Of a DNA stretch of 64,000 nucleotides, positions 1 to 9,264 are shown in pieces. The stretch covers positions 868,001 through 932,000 of the forward strand of contig CAVPPH010000001.1 of NCBI GenBank assembly GCA_963707275.1, written 5' to 3'. The notes beneath the pieces were generated by a model. The model made no database searches, had not been told where the DNA came from, and was given only the letters and a program-made list of their open reading frames with translations. Made by a program: the position numbers and the translations under genes. Source of the DNA: JACKBK01 sp963707275 (GTDB lineage: Bacteria > Chloroflexota > Anaerolineae > JAAEKA01). Each line of letters opens with the position of its first letter. Position 1 is the stretch's first letter.

Positions 1-1
1 T

Positions 2-283
2 AAGCCGGCAGCCTCCGGAACCCTGCCAGACGCGCAGGCGGTCGCGGAGGAGCGTTCAGACAATGCGCGCAGTTCTGCGGGTCTTCAGGATCGCGCCGGC
101 ATTGAGTTGGGTTTGCGATCGTTGGAGCGACGTTATCCTGCGCAAGCTGGTCGCTTGCGCTCGATCGTTGGCCAGCGACTCAATGAGCGAAGCTGGAATG
201 ACATAAAGACCGATCTTGGAATCACTGCGTCGGAACTGAACCGGCTCCGTGAGCTACTGCTTGGTGCGGGTATCCGTCTTTGA
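2..283 (+). CDS. C-terminal fragment of an unrecognised protein
   Basis: The reading frame is open from the window edge to a TGA at 281-283 and gives the last 93 residues of a protein whose start lies outside the window. The fragment is charged and probably helical, with an Arg/Leu-rich end (ELNRLRELLLGAGIRL). I recognise no domain or motif and assign no function. It ends 27 bases before the glycosyltransferase gene on the same strand, so the two may be co-transcribed. That the frame is real is inferred only from its being open and from its codon use, which is like that of its neighbours. Confidence 0.45.
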   Translation, partial: KPAASGTLPDAQAVAEERSDNARSSAGLQDRAGIELGLRSLERRYPAQAGRLRSIVGQRLNERSWNDIKTDLGITASELNRLRELLLGAGIRL

Positions 284-310
284 TGTCTTGCCGAGGACGA
301 TAAGCAACCA

Positions 311-2833
311 ATGAATGCCGCCAAGGACATGGGTGCAACCTTCTCCGTCGTGTTGCCTGCTGGGTCGCGTCCGCTTGTCACCTGCATCATGCCGACTCGC
401 AATCGACGGCGCTTCGTACCACTGGCGCTGGCGTATTTCTTGCGCCAGGACTACGAGCCGCGCGAGCTGGTTGTAGTGGATGACGGCGACGATTCGGTGG
501 CGGACTTGATGCCGCAGGATGCGCGCGTCCGTTACGTTCGCCTGGATCAGCGGCAGACTGTGGGGGCGAAACGTAACATCGCCTGCCGGCTGGCGCGCGG
601 TGACGTGATTGTCCACTGGGACGACGACGACTGGATGGCCGACTGGCGGCTGACTTACCAGGTGGGGCAGTTGCTGGAGAGTGCGGCGGATCTGTGTGGT
701 CTGGACCGGTTGCTATTCTTGGATGCGCGGCGAGGGGAGGGGTGGCAGTATGTGTATCCGCGCGGAACGAGGACTTCCCCTCACCCCATCCCTCTCCCTA
801 AGGGAGAGGGGGTCAGAAACGGAGGCGTGAAGTGGTTGGCTGGCGGCACGTTCTGTTACCGGCGGGATCTGTGGCAGCGGAATGCGTTCCCGGAGCTGGA
901 TGTGGGCGAGGATAACCGCTTTGTCTGGAGCGGGGAGGCGAAGCGGCTGCTGGCGCTGCCCGACAATTCGTTCTACGTGGCGATGATCCACGACGGCAAC
1001 ACAAGCCCGAAGCGGACGAACGGCAGCCGCTGGCAGCCGCATCCGGTCGCGCCGCTGTACAAGATGCTGGGGCGGGATTTGGAGGTGTATGCGGGGGAAG
1101 GCGAGGCAAGGGGAATGAGGGAAACAAGGGAAAGGAGGGGACAGAAGGATACGAGGATAAGCGAGCACGGCGCGGTTGGGCAACGTTCTAAAGGCGCGCA
1201 GGAACAGGCAGGTGGAGCGGCAGGCCATCACAGTAGCGGCTCGCTGAATCAACGTTTTTCGATCACGGATCACGGATTACCGCTTGCCGATTACTATTCG
1301 CCGGTCACCGTCTCCCTGCCTTACTACGACTGCCGTCGCTACCTGCTGCGCGCGGTGGACAGCATCCTCTGTCAGACGCACAGCAACCTGACGCTGGTGG
1401 TGGTCAACGACGGCGACCGACGCGCGCCCTGGGATCTGCTGGCGCACATCGACGACCCGCGGCTGGTGCGTTACGATCTGGGCGTCAACCGCGGTCGCTA
1501 TTTCATCGACGCGGTGATACTGGCGGCGACGCCCGACCCGTATCTGCTGATCCAGGACGCGGACGACTGGAGCGAGCCGGAGCGGGTGGCGACGCTGCTC
1601 CAGAGTTGGCAACTTTCCGAAAGTTGCCGGCTCTCAGGTGCAGTCTCCGCTTCCATGCTATGGCGCGAGGGAAGTCGCGCCGGTCGCCTGCTGACCTATC
1701 CCGGTCTGCGCAAGCCGCTGTCCAGCCGCTTCGAGTTTCGCTCCGACCACCACGGTCTCTTCAGCAGCGAGGCGCTGCGTGCGGTCGGCGGCAATTACGG
1801 CGGCTATCGCATCGGCTACGACACGCTGCTGGTCAACCTGCTGTGCATGACGGGCGAGGTGGTCTACGTCGAGCGTTCGCTGTATAACCGGCAGGTGCGC
1901 GCCAACTCGCTGACGACCAGCCAAGCCACCGGGATGCGTTCGGCCAGACGGCAGCAGGTGCGCGCCGAACTGGCTGATCTGTACGCGGCGGCGCTTAATG
2001 TGATTCGCTGCCATGTCGCTGGCGGGAACGGCGCGGCCAGCCTGTCAGCCGCGATCCGCTCAATCACCCAGGCGCGCGTCACCGACCGCGAGCACGCTGA
2101 GATCGAGTCACACGCGTCGCTGCTGCGCGATCTGATCCTGGCCAGCCAGGCCCGCAGCCGCATTGAAGCCGCTGGCAGCATTACACCCGCCCAGTCGGGG
2201 GCCAGCTCAGAAGCGCGTATCGAGGCCCAGTTACGCCAGTTGCTGCACGACCCGCGACTGTCGTGGACTTCGTGGACGGTTACGCCGGGGATGGCGCAAC
2301 GGCTGATCGCCGCGCTGTCTCACCAGAGGCCGCAGCGTATTCTGGAGGCAGGCAGCGGGCTGTCCACTGCGCTGCTGGCCCGCTACGCCGAGCTGACCGG
2401 CGCAGAGGTGGTGACGCTGGAGCACGAGCCGCGCTTCTTTCGCCAGACTGCGGTGCTGCTGGACCGGCTGGCGCTGCGCCGGGCGGTGGACTTGCGGCTG
2501 GCGACACTGGGACCGGTGCGGGGGAATGGCGGGGAAGCACGACGCTGGTACCGACCGCTGCCCGAAGGCACGTTCGATTTTGTCTTTGTGGACGGCCCGC
2601 CGAGGCAAGTCGGTCGCGATGGGACGCTGTTTGCACTGCACGACCAACTTCGCCCGGACAGCCAACTGTGGCTGCACGACGGCAATCGCCAGCACGAGAA
2701 GGAGTGTGTGGCCGTCTGGCAGGAAGCGTTCAGCTTCGAGGCGACGTTGGAAGAGGCGGACAAGGGCGCGTGGATTCTGCGCAGCATCGTTCCTCTATCG
2801 GAACCGATGTTGCGTCGCGCAGGGAAGGGCTGA
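311..2833 (+). CDS. Fusion protein: two GT2 glycosyltransferase domains plus C-terminal SAM-methyltransferase-like domain
   Basis: This 840-residue protein starts with a family 2 glycosyltransferase domain (about residues 20-240): a VTCIMPTRNR strand, a VVVDDGDD nucleotide-binding motif and a WDDDDW DXD-type motif. A second GT2-like domain begins near residue 335 (TVSLPYYDCRRYL, VVVNDGD, then QDADDWSEPER). The last 180 residues look like a class I methyltransferase (RILEAGSGLST glycine loop, then VTLEHEP and DFVFVDGPP). Together these suggest transfer of sugars to, and methylation of, a surface glycan or glycopeptide; the substrate is unknown. Two linkers are low-complexity and derive from repeat DNA (residues about 156-170 and 260-325), and a small palindrome lies at 1608-1628. 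The next methyltransferase starts 5 bases after the stop. Confidence 0.85.
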   Translation: MNAAKDMGATFSVVLPAGSRPLVTCIMPTRNRRRFVPLALAYFLRQDYEPRELVVVDDGDDSVADLMPQDARVRYVRLDQRQTVGAKRNIACRLARGDVIVHWDDDDWMADWRLTYQVGQLLESAADLCGLDRLLFLDARRGEGWQYVYPRGTRTSPHPIPLPKGEGVRNGGVKWLAGGTFCYRRDLWQRNAFPELDVGEDNRFVWSGEAKRLLALPDNSFYVAMIHDGNTSPKRTNGSRWQPHPVAPLYKMLGRDLEVYAGEGEARGMRETRERRGQKDTRISEHGAVGQRSKGAQEQAGGAAGHHSSGSLNQRFSITDHGLPLADYYSPVTVSLPYYDCRRYLLRAVDSILCQTHSNLTLVVVNDGDRRAPWDLLAHIDDPRLVRYDLGVNRGRYFIDAVILAATPDPYLLIQDADDWSEPERVATLLQSWQLSESCRLSGAVSASMLWREGSRAGRLLTYPGLRKPLSSRFEFRSDHHGLFSSEALRAVGGNYGGYRIGYDTLLVNLLCMTGEVVYVERSLYNRQVRANSLTTSQATGMRSARRQQVRAELADLYAAALNVIRCHVAGGNGAASLSAAIRSITQARVTDREHAEIESHASLLRDLILASQARSRIEAAGSITPAQSGASSEARIEAQLRQLLHDPRLSWTSWTVTPGMAQRLIAALSHQRPQRILEAGSGLSTALLARYAELTGAEVVTLEHEPRFFRQTAVLLDRLALRRAVDLRLATLGPVRGNGGEARRWYRPLPEGTFDFVFVDGPPRQVGRDGTLFALHDQLRPDSQLWLHDGNRQHEKECVAVWQEAFSFEATLEEADKGAWILRSIVPLSEPMLRRAGKG
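775..812. repeat. Palindromic repeat inside the glycosyltransferase gene
   Basis: A CCCTCTCCCT/AGGGAGAGGG hairpin with a CCCCTCACCCC flank is translated in frame as SPHPIPLPKGEG. This residue string is a familiar product of a dispersed intergenic repeat found in many bacterial genomes. Here it sits in the linker between DXD-type motifs of the first GT2 domain without breaking the frame. Confidence 0.75.
1083..1160. repeat. Purine-rich repeat tract inside the glycosyltransferase gene
   Basis: The coding strand becomes almost entirely purine (GGGGAATGAGGGAAACAAGG and similar) and is translated as a hydrophilic REGEARGMRETRERRG-like linker. The composition matches the purine arm of the intergenic hairpin at 25325-25465, and the same ATCACGGAT words follow near 1262-1276. 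The pyrimidine arm is missing, so this looks like a half element. Confidence 0.5.
1608..1628. repeat. TTTCCGAAA-type hairpin within coding sequence
   Basis: A perfect palindrome with 9-base arms (GGCAACTTT / AAAGTTGCC) around CCG. It is the same element as at 12477-12509 and 19393-19425, but lies inside the second GT2 domain, where it is read as WQLSESCRL. Confidence 0.7.
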
Positions 2834-2838
2834 GCGCG

Positions 2839-3330
2839 ATGTCCTACTGGCAGGAGCGGCAGCACATGCGCTACTACGCTCAAGTGCTGGCGTTCGCCCA
2901 CGAGTATGCGCCCGTGGGCGGCAGCGTCGTCGATGTCGGCGGCCGCGACTGCGGGTACATCCAGTGGTTTGACTGGTTTGAGCGCAAGGTAATCATCGAT
3001 CTCAAGCCGCCGCCGGCCAGCCCTGGCGTCGAGACGTTGGCTGGCGACTTCCTGACCTGGCAGCCGGCCGTGCGGTTTGACCTCGCACTTTGCCTGCAAG
3101 TCCTGGAGCACCTGAATGACCCGGCCCTTTTCTGCCGCAAGCTTTTGCAGACCGCCCGCACGGTCATTGTGTCTGTGCCGTATCGCTGGCCGCGAGGTCT
3201 GTGCCGATATCACCTCCAGGACCCGGTGGACGAGGCGAAGCTGATTAGCTGGGCCGGTCTTCGACCACGCGATCAGTCCATCGTGCGCGACGGTAATCGC
3301 GAGCGGTTGGTAGCTGTATTTGGTGAGTGA
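2839..3330 (+). CDS. Class I SAM-dependent methyltransferase
   Basis: A 163-residue protein starting at the ATG five bases after the preceding stop. It shows a motif I-like strand (GGSVVDVGGRDCGY), an acidic strand end (KVIIDLKPP), and a motif IV-type segment (FDLALCLQVLEHLNDP) typical of Methyltransf_11/25 domains. It is shorter than most such enzymes. Given its neighbour it probably methylates a glycan or lipid precursor, but the substrate is not visible. The open frame extends upstream to 2263 inside the fusion gene; the ATG at 2839 is preferred because it gives a complete domain and follows the previous gene closely. Confidence 0.8.
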   Translation: MSYWQERQHMRYYAQVLAFAHEYAPVGGSVVDVGGRDCGYIQWFDWFERKVIIDLKPPPASPGVETLAGDFLTWQPAVRFDLALCLQVLEHLNDPALFCRKLLQTARTVIVSVPYRWPRGLCRYHLQDPVDEAKLISWAGLRPRDQSIVRDGNRERLVAVFGE

Positions 3331-3339
3331 CTGCTGTTC

Positions 3340-3433
3340 CGGCTCCTACTCCTGCTTGTTCTCGTCCTCGTACTCTTTGGCGATCGCTCGGAGAGGTAGA
3401 GGACGAGTAGGAGTACGAGTAAGAGTAGGAGCC
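3340..3433. repeat. Long purine/pyrimidine inverted repeat
   Basis: A pyrimidine-rich arm (GGCTCCTACTCCTGC, then CTCGTCCTCGTACTC) is followed by an imperfect reverse complement ending GAGTAAGAGTAGGAGCC. The arms are about 37-42 bases around a centre containing CGATCG. It lies between the methyltransferase and the octanoyltransferase gene, and could act as a terminator for the upstream genes. It belongs to the same class as the elements at 8620, 9265, 9951 and 25325. Confidence 0.8.
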
Positions 3434-3444
3434 GAGGGCTGTGG

Positions 3445-3450
3445 TATAAT
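3445..3450 (+). promoter_or_regulatory. Candidate -10 box, possibly leaderless
   Basis: An exact TATAAT ends 8 bases before the ATG of the octanoyltransferase gene. If it is the -10 box, transcription would begin at or next to the start codon, giving a leaderless mRNA. No clear -35 hexamer is visible; the region upstream is the repeat hairpin. Confidence 0.5.
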
Positions 3451-3458
3451 CCACGGTC

Positions 3459-4280
3459 ATGAGCGAACGACCTGTTTGGAGACTACTGATCACGGCTCCC
3501 GCCAGCGGAGCCTGGAATATGGCCGCAGACGAATCCATTGCGGTCCATGCCGGGCGCGGCGATGTTCCGCCGACGTTGCGTTTCTACCGCTGGCAGCCGG
3601 CCTGCGTCTCGCTGGGCCGGCATCAGCCGCTGGCCGATATCGACCTGGCGCGCTGTGCTGTGCTGGGTTACGACGTGGTGCGCCGCCCCACCGGCGGGCG
3701 CGCGATCCTGCACATCGACGAGTTGACCTACTCCGTGGCAGGGCCGCAGGATGATCCGGTGCTGGCCGGCGCGGTGCTGGACAGCTATTTGCGGTTGAGC
3801 CAGGGGCTGCTGGCCGGGCTGGAGCGGCTTGGTCTGCGCGTCGCCAAAGCGCCTCCGACCAACCGTGCGTCAGCGGATGCCGGGCCGGTTTGCTTTGAAG
3901 TGCCCAGCGCATATGAGATCGTGGCCGGCGGCAGGAAACTGGTGGGCAGCGCGCAGAGTCGTCGCAAGGGGTGGGTCTTGCAGCATGGCACGCTGCCGCT
4001 GGCCGGAGATATCACGCGTTTGGTGGATGCGCTGGCGCTGGCAGACGAAACCGACCGTGCGGCTATGCAGGCCGATCTGTCCGGCCGGGCGACAACTGCC
4101 GAGACGGTGCTGGGCCGGCCGGTTGGCTTCGATGAAGCGGTCGTCGCATTGCGCGCCGGCTTCGAGGAAGCGTTGGGTATTCGTTTCGAGCCAGGTGAGT
4201 TGACCGAAGGGGAGTTGATCGCGGCCGCCGAACTGGAGCGGGAGGTCTACGCGGGAATTGAGTGGAGCAGCAAGTTCTGA
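3459..4280 (+). CDS. LipM/LplA-like octanoyltransferase or lipoate-protein ligase
   Basis: A 273-residue protein of the biotin/lipoate ligase fold. It has the RRPTGGRAILH motif that binds the acyl-adenylate or acyl-ACP, an early WNMAADE segment, and the CFEVPSAYEI...KLVGSAQ block. The cysteine in CFEVPS matches the position of the catalytic cysteine of LipM-type octanoyltransferases, which move octanoyl groups from ACP to lipoyl domains. It is thus more likely a LipM-type transferase than an ATP-dependent LplA, although sequence alone does not exclude the latter. It is a single gene between the repeat hairpin and a convergent gene, with a TATAAT just upstream of its start. Confidence 0.85.
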   Translation: MSERPVWRLLITAPASGAWNMAADESIAVHAGRGDVPPTLRFYRWQPACVSLGRHQPLADIDLARCAVLGYDVVRRPTGGRAILHIDELTYSVAGPQDDPVLAGAVLDSYLRLSQGLLAGLERLGLRVAKAPPTNRASADAGPVCFEVPSAYEIVAGGRKLVGSAQSRRKGWVLQHGTLPLAGDITRLVDALALADETDRAAMQADLSGRATTAETVLGRPVGFDEAVVALRAGFEEALGIRFEPGELTEGELIAAAELEREVYAGIEWSSKF

Positions 4281-4385
4281 GGCCGCGCCGCCGCGGTGCG
4301 CGCGTCCTCGGATGCGCCGCAGTGCAGGCTGGGCGCAAGACCATTCGCATCGGAGGATGTGAACTCCGCAGTAGTGTGGTCTTGA

Positions 4386-5628
4386 TCAAACTTCAAGGCC
4401 CACGCTCGCGTAATAGCGCCGCAGGCATTCTCCCAGAGAGAGGGCATAGCGCTGGAGGTCAGGATCAGCGGGCGGGGCGAGTTGGATAGCGGCCTGTAGC
4501 GACGCGATTGCCTCGTCCAGATCTGCCGTCTCGCGGGTTGTGTCGTAGCGGATGGTGAGAGCGACGGCAAATTGATGTAACCTGTCGGGGAGCTTGGCAT
4601 CGTCTGGCGGCGTTCGCTGCGCTGCCAGACGATACGCACTGATTGCCTCGTCCAGATCGGAGGGATCGCAGCGCAGACGAAAGCGCGCAAGTAGACAATC
4701 ACCCTGTCCGCTCAGCACCTCGACTGAGGAGCGCACATAGAGCGGCAACGCCTGTCGTGCTTCAGCGTACCGGTCGATGGCTTCATCGAGATCATCAGTC
4801 CGACTTGTCAATTTGAAGCGGGCGTACAGGCCGTTGGCGAGGTTGGCTGCCGCGGCTGCCCGGCGTCTGATCGTGGCCTGCTGCCAGCCTGCGCGGTAGG
4901 CTTCAATGGCGGCATCCAGATCGGCGTCCGCGGTCGCGGGCGACGCGACCGCGCGCGTTTGCAGGGTGTGGCCAAGGTAGGTGAGGCAAGTCAGGTGATT
5001 CGCTGGATCGTCCAAGCTGAGCTCGGCTGCGTTGCACCACAGGTCGATGGCCTCGTCGAGATCGGCCAGATCACGTGACTGTTCGAAGCGGCGGGCCAGC
5101 ACCAGCGCGGTCGATTTGGCGACCGCAAGCTGAAATCCGGGCGCGGCATTCGCGTAAGCGGAATGACGGGCAAGGCCGCGCCAGAGCGTTGCGGCTTCAG
5201 CCAGATCCTCGCGTTGTTCCATCGTGCCGAACAGCGCCTGTGCTGCCAGCGCACGCTGCAAAGTGTCGGCTAGTTCAGGTGGGACGTCGGTGTACTGCTC
5301 CGGCTGCCTCGCTGCGTCGCTTGCCTCGTCGAACTCGGCTGCCTCACGGAATGCCTGCTCGATTCCGTGGACACGGGCGGTGTCCAGCAACGGCAGGGTG
5401 TCCTCCAGCGTCGAGCGCGACCGCTTCGTTGCCTTGCTGTCTGGCCGCCTTAGCCAGCTCCAGAATCAGAGCACTGGCCAGGTCGCCCAACAGGGTGGGG
5501 TTTTCTGTTACCACGCGCTGCGCGCTCTCCCAATCTGGCGCGTTGGCAAGCTGCTCGATCTGCGGCAGCAATTCCAACTCTTTGGGTGCCTGCGGCAGTT
5601 GGCCGAAAAGCCGCGAAACGATGCTCAT
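4386..5628 (-). pseudogene. TPR protein of the kind found with CHAT proteases, frameshifted
   Basis: Two frames together give one protein of about 410 residues. The N-terminal part (start 5628, MSIVSRLFGQLP) contains an NAPDWESAQRVVTENPTLL helix pair typical of the N-terminus of CHAT-associated TPR proteins. After a one-base shift near 5410 (ALDA to LEDTLPLLDTA) the second frame has at least four repeats marked by DLDEAI. No CHAT domain follows; the protein ends with the repeats. TPRs of this type bind partner proteins. A CHAT protease is encoded 4.4 kb away on the same strand, so a shared role is possible but unproven. The frameshift may be an assembly error. Confidence 0.7.
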
Positions 5629-5752
5629 CCGCGCCGGCTCATGACCCTGGTTTGCCGTGGCAGTGCTTGTATTTGCGCCCGCTGCCGCAGGGGCAGGGAT
5701 CGTTGCGGCCAGTCTTTTGTGTCGTAAGACTTTTAGAATGCGGCGCGCTGCC

Positions 5753-7174
5753 CTAAATCACGGGCGGCGGTGATTCGTCTTCTCTATTAAGCACTGGTTC
5801 GAAGTGGGGCACGACACCGCTGCGCAACTCTGCGATGTAGTCCACAGCCTGGCGGATGAGAGCACGACTCGTTGCTGTTGCCGGTGTCTGCGCGGCGGCG
5901 AGCATACGCACTTGCTCCCAACAGCGACTTGCCTCCCCCAGGTCGCCCAGCTCTGCGGTGACTTGGGCCATGCCCATCCAGCCTTCGATACTCTGCTCAT
6001 CCGATTCAATCGCCTGCTTGTACTGCCGTACGGATTCGTCATATCTTCCTAGAAAACGCAATACGTTGCCGAAACCCACATGCAGCTCGACGTAGTAAGG
6101 TTGACGGGCGATCTCTCTTTCGTATCGCTCGATTGCTTCCAACGGATGCATGGCGCCCCATCGGGTCGTGAATTCCTGGAACTGTATCCTCTGATCAGCG
6201 CGCAGTGCGCCCACAGTCCCGGGAAGCACGCCGGAAAGCATGTCGGCAGTCACTTTCATTTGCCCCATCGCGCTCAGCTCATACTGATCCTCTGAGCCGC
6301 ATTTGGGGCAAACAACCACCTGCGGGATGATGAGGGGATCGAACTTTACGCGCTTCACCTTGTCTTGCGCCATTTTTGGGTCATAGTACACCCTGGCAAA
6401 GAAATGGACGCGCTCGCGGCCGCAAGCGGTGCAGCGCAGGGGAAGACGTACGCCTGGGTCGCTGTTGGGCTGCGGTAGAGCGTCAATATCTAGGGGCGGG
6501 CGCATACCGAAATCTCTCTCGACATCCTCCAGGGCAACGACGTGGGGTGCGACCCGGTCTTCTTCAAACGCTCGCCGGATGGCGTCATAGACCGTCCGGT
6601 CACCGAGGTCGCCCAGGTCCGCAATGACGAATGCAGTGATTTCCTCTTCGTTCGCATTGTCGTCTGCTTCTCGCCGGTCCAGGAACTGAACAAGCAACCG
6701 GACGATTTCCGTGTGTGCGACTTGATGGTCCTGACCGATTACCGTCAAGCAGTTGGATGCGGTAGCCCGGGCAAATATGGTGTGAGATGCATCGAAGAGG
6801 TAGTCGCGCAGGACTGGGATGGCTTGTGGCCCGATAGCGCCGAAGACATACGGCAGATCCTCGTTGATCCAATCAATGGACTCATCGAAGAGAGTGGTCA
6901 GGGGTTCGGCAGCTTCTATTGGGGCAAGCTCTCGGAGAACTTGCAGCGCGTGGATCGGCGCCCAACCGGCCGGCTCTTCCTCTGGCAGGTCCAGAAGATC
7001 TCTGTCCAACGCGACTTCGATTACTTCCGGCACATGTTCGGTCAGTTCCGCGGCCAGTGCGACATAGTCGGTATCTTCCGTCTGTTCACCGAGAGTGAAC
7101 AGCGCGGCCAGCGCCGGCGGATACCGGTCGATGATTTTCTTCGTCTTGTCTTTGCGAAATGGAAGCTTGGGCAT
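5753..7174 (-). CDS. HEAT/TPR protein with zinc ribbon, SEC-C motif beyond an in-frame amber stop
   Basis: The 473-residue product has HEAT-like helical repeats in its first half, a zinc-ribbon pair (CTACGRERVHF ... CPKCGSEDQY) near residues 245-300, and TPR-like repeats near 370-440. It ends at a TAG (5753-5755). Reading on in the same frame gives a further 38 codons to a TGA at 5639-5641 that encode GRNDPCPCGSGRKYKHCHG, a textbook SEC-C zinc motif. The natural protein is therefore probably 511 residues, and the TAG is a point mutation, a base-calling error or a read-through site. The role is likely protein-protein or nucleic-acid binding; no enzyme domain is visible. It follows mutS on the same strand by 44 bases. 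Confidence 0.65.
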   Translation of the reverse strand: MPKLPFRKDKTKKIIDRYPPALAALFTLGEQTEDTDYVALAAELTEHVPEVIEVALDRDLLDLPEEEPAGWAPIHALQVLRELAPIEAAEPLTTLFDESIDWINEDLPYVFGAIGPQAIPVLRDYLFDASHTIFARATASNCLTVIGQDHQVAHTEIVRLLVQFLDRREADDNANEEEITAFVIADLGDLGDRTVYDAIRRAFEEDRVAPHVVALEDVERDFGMRPPLDIDALPQPNSDPGVRLPLRCTACGRERVHFFARVYYDPKMAQDKVKRVKFDPLIIPQVVVCPKCGSEDQYELSAMGQMKVTADMLSGVLPGTVGALRADQRIQFQEFTTRWGAMHPLEAIERYEREIARQPYYVELHVGFGNVLRFLGRYDESVRQYKQAIESDEQSIEGWMGMAQVTAELGDLGEASRCWEQVRMLAAAQTPATATSRALIRQAVDYIAELRSGVVPHFEPVLNREDESPPPVI

Positions 7175-7546
7175 GATACTGTTTTTGGTTTACTCCGTAT
7201 GTTGCCGCAGACTGGCTATTACCTCCTACCGCGTGCGACAAGTTGCAGTTCGTATAGTTTGTTGAGCGCCTGCAGTGGGCTGAGGGCGTTGATGTCGAGT
7301 TTCTTGAGGGCTTCTTCCACGGGACTGGGACCGCCGAACAGCGTGAGTTGCACTGCCTGCGGCGCGCTGGCTGACATGCCGGCCGGCTGGTTGCCTTGTG
7401 TTTCCAGGTCTTGCAGTATCTCCTCGGCGCGGTGGATGATCGGGCGGGGCAGGCCGGCCAATTGGGCCACGTGGATGCCGTAGGAGCGGTCGGCCGCGCC
7501 CGGGATGATGCGGTGCAGGAAGACCACGTTGTCGCCCTCCTCGGCC

Positions 7547-7581
<35 letters not shown>

Positions 7582-8619
7582 CTCGGCCAGCTCGGTCAGC
7601 TCGTGGTAGTGGGTGGCGAACAGGGTTCTGGCGCGCAGCCGCGGGTGGTTGTGGATGTACTCGATGACCGCCCAGGCGATGCTCAGCCCGTCGTAGGTGC
7701 TGGTGCCCCGGCCGATCTCGTCGAGGATGATCAGGCTGCGGGCGCTGGCGTGGTGCAGGATGTTGGCCGTTTCGACCATCTCGACCATGAAGGTGCTCTG
7801 GCCGGCGTGGATCTCGTCCTGCGCGCCGATGCGGGTGAAGATGCGGTCCACCAGGCCGATGCGCGCGCGTTCGGCCGGCACAAAGGAGCCGATCTGGGCC
7901 ATCAGCATGATCAAGGCCACCTGGCGCAGAAAGGTGCTCTTGCCGCTCATGTTCGGGCCGGTGATGATCAGCACGGCCTCATCGGGCGACAGGTGGGCGT
8001 CGTTGGCCTGGAAGAACTCGTCGCGCAGCGTGCGTTCCACCACCGGATGGCGACCGCCTGCGATGTCGAGCACACCATCGTCGGGCCAGTTCGGGCCGAA
8101 CGTAGCGGTTGTTGGCGGCGACCTCGGCCAGGCCGGCGAGGACATCCAGGTCGGCCAGCTCCTCGGCCAGCTTCAGCAGCCGGCCAGCCGCCGCGCCGAC
8201 CTGTCCCATCGACCTGCGCGGAAGATCTGGCTTTCCAACTCGAGTTGCCGCTCCTCGGCGTTGAGGATCAGGCTCTCGTACTCCTTCAACTCCGGCGTGA
8301 TGTAGCGCTCGGCGTTGACCAGGGTCTGCTTGCGGATGTATTCGGCGGGCACGGCGGCGCTGTTGGCCTTGGTGACCTCGATGTAGTAGCCGAAGACCTT
8401 GTTGAAGCCCACCTTGAGCGACTTGATGCCGGTGCGCTCACGCTCGCTGCGCTCCAGCCCGGCGACCCACTTCTTCGCGTCCTTGGCGGCCACGGCGATG
8501 CCGTCCAGCTCGGCCGAGAAGCCCTTGCGGATCACGCCGCCCTTGTCCAGCGTCGCCGGCGGCTCGGCCGCGATGGCGGCGGCCAGCAGGTCGAGGATGT
8601 CGGAGCACGCGGGCAGATG

Positions 8620-8703
8620 AGTGGGCGAAGGAGGGAGAGGGAGTGAGGGGGACGGCGTCATCCCGTCTCCCCTTCTCCCCTTCTCCCTCTCTCCCTCTCT
8701 CGC
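8620..8703. repeat. Purine/pyrimidine hairpin element inserted in mutS
   Basis: On the + strand an arm of GGAGGGAGAGGGAGTGAGG type is followed, after a short CGTCAT centre, by a CTCCCCTTCTCCCCTTCTCC arm. On the mutS strand it is read through without a stop as a Glu/Arg/Lys-rich then Pro/Ser-rich stretch between the MutS core and clamp (after EIEKVAELA, before ACSDILDLLA). Confidence 0.75.
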
Positions 8704-9264
8704 CAGCTCCGCTACCTTCTCAATTTCCGGCATCAACGCCAACGCCTGGCGGATGCCGACCAGATCCTGCGGACGGGCGATGCCCTGCGCGGCGCGGTTG
8801 GTGCAGCGTTCCAGGTCGCCGACCTGACGCAGCAGCTGGCGCAGTTCTGTGCGCGCCGCGACGTGGTCGTGCCAGGCCTGCACCGCGTCCAGGCGGGCGT
8901 TCAGCCGGTCGACGTCCAGCAGCGGCTGGTTGAGCCAGCGGCGCAGCAGCCGGCTGCCCATGGGCGTCCGCGTGGCGTCCAGCACGCCGAGCAGCGAGCC
9001 GCGCTTGTCGCCGCTGCGGATGGTCTGCGTCAGCTCCAGGTTGCGCCGGGTGGCCTCGTCCAGCGTCATGAACTCGGCGGTGCTGTAGGTGCGCAGGCCA
9101 GTGAAATGGGGCAGAGCGCTGCGCTGCGTCTGCTTGCAGATATTGCACCAGCGCGCCGGCCGCGCGCACTGCCTGCGGCAGATGCTCACAGCCAAACGCC
9201 GCCAGCGACTCGACGTCGAACTGATCCAGCAGCGCCTGCCGGGCGGTCTCCAGTTCGAACCGCC

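Noticed and set aside
2263..2838. Upstream extension of the methyltransferase frame into the GT fusion gene
   Set aside because: The extension is the +1 frame of the fusion gene and has no domain; the ATG at 2839 gives the full methyltransferase fold.
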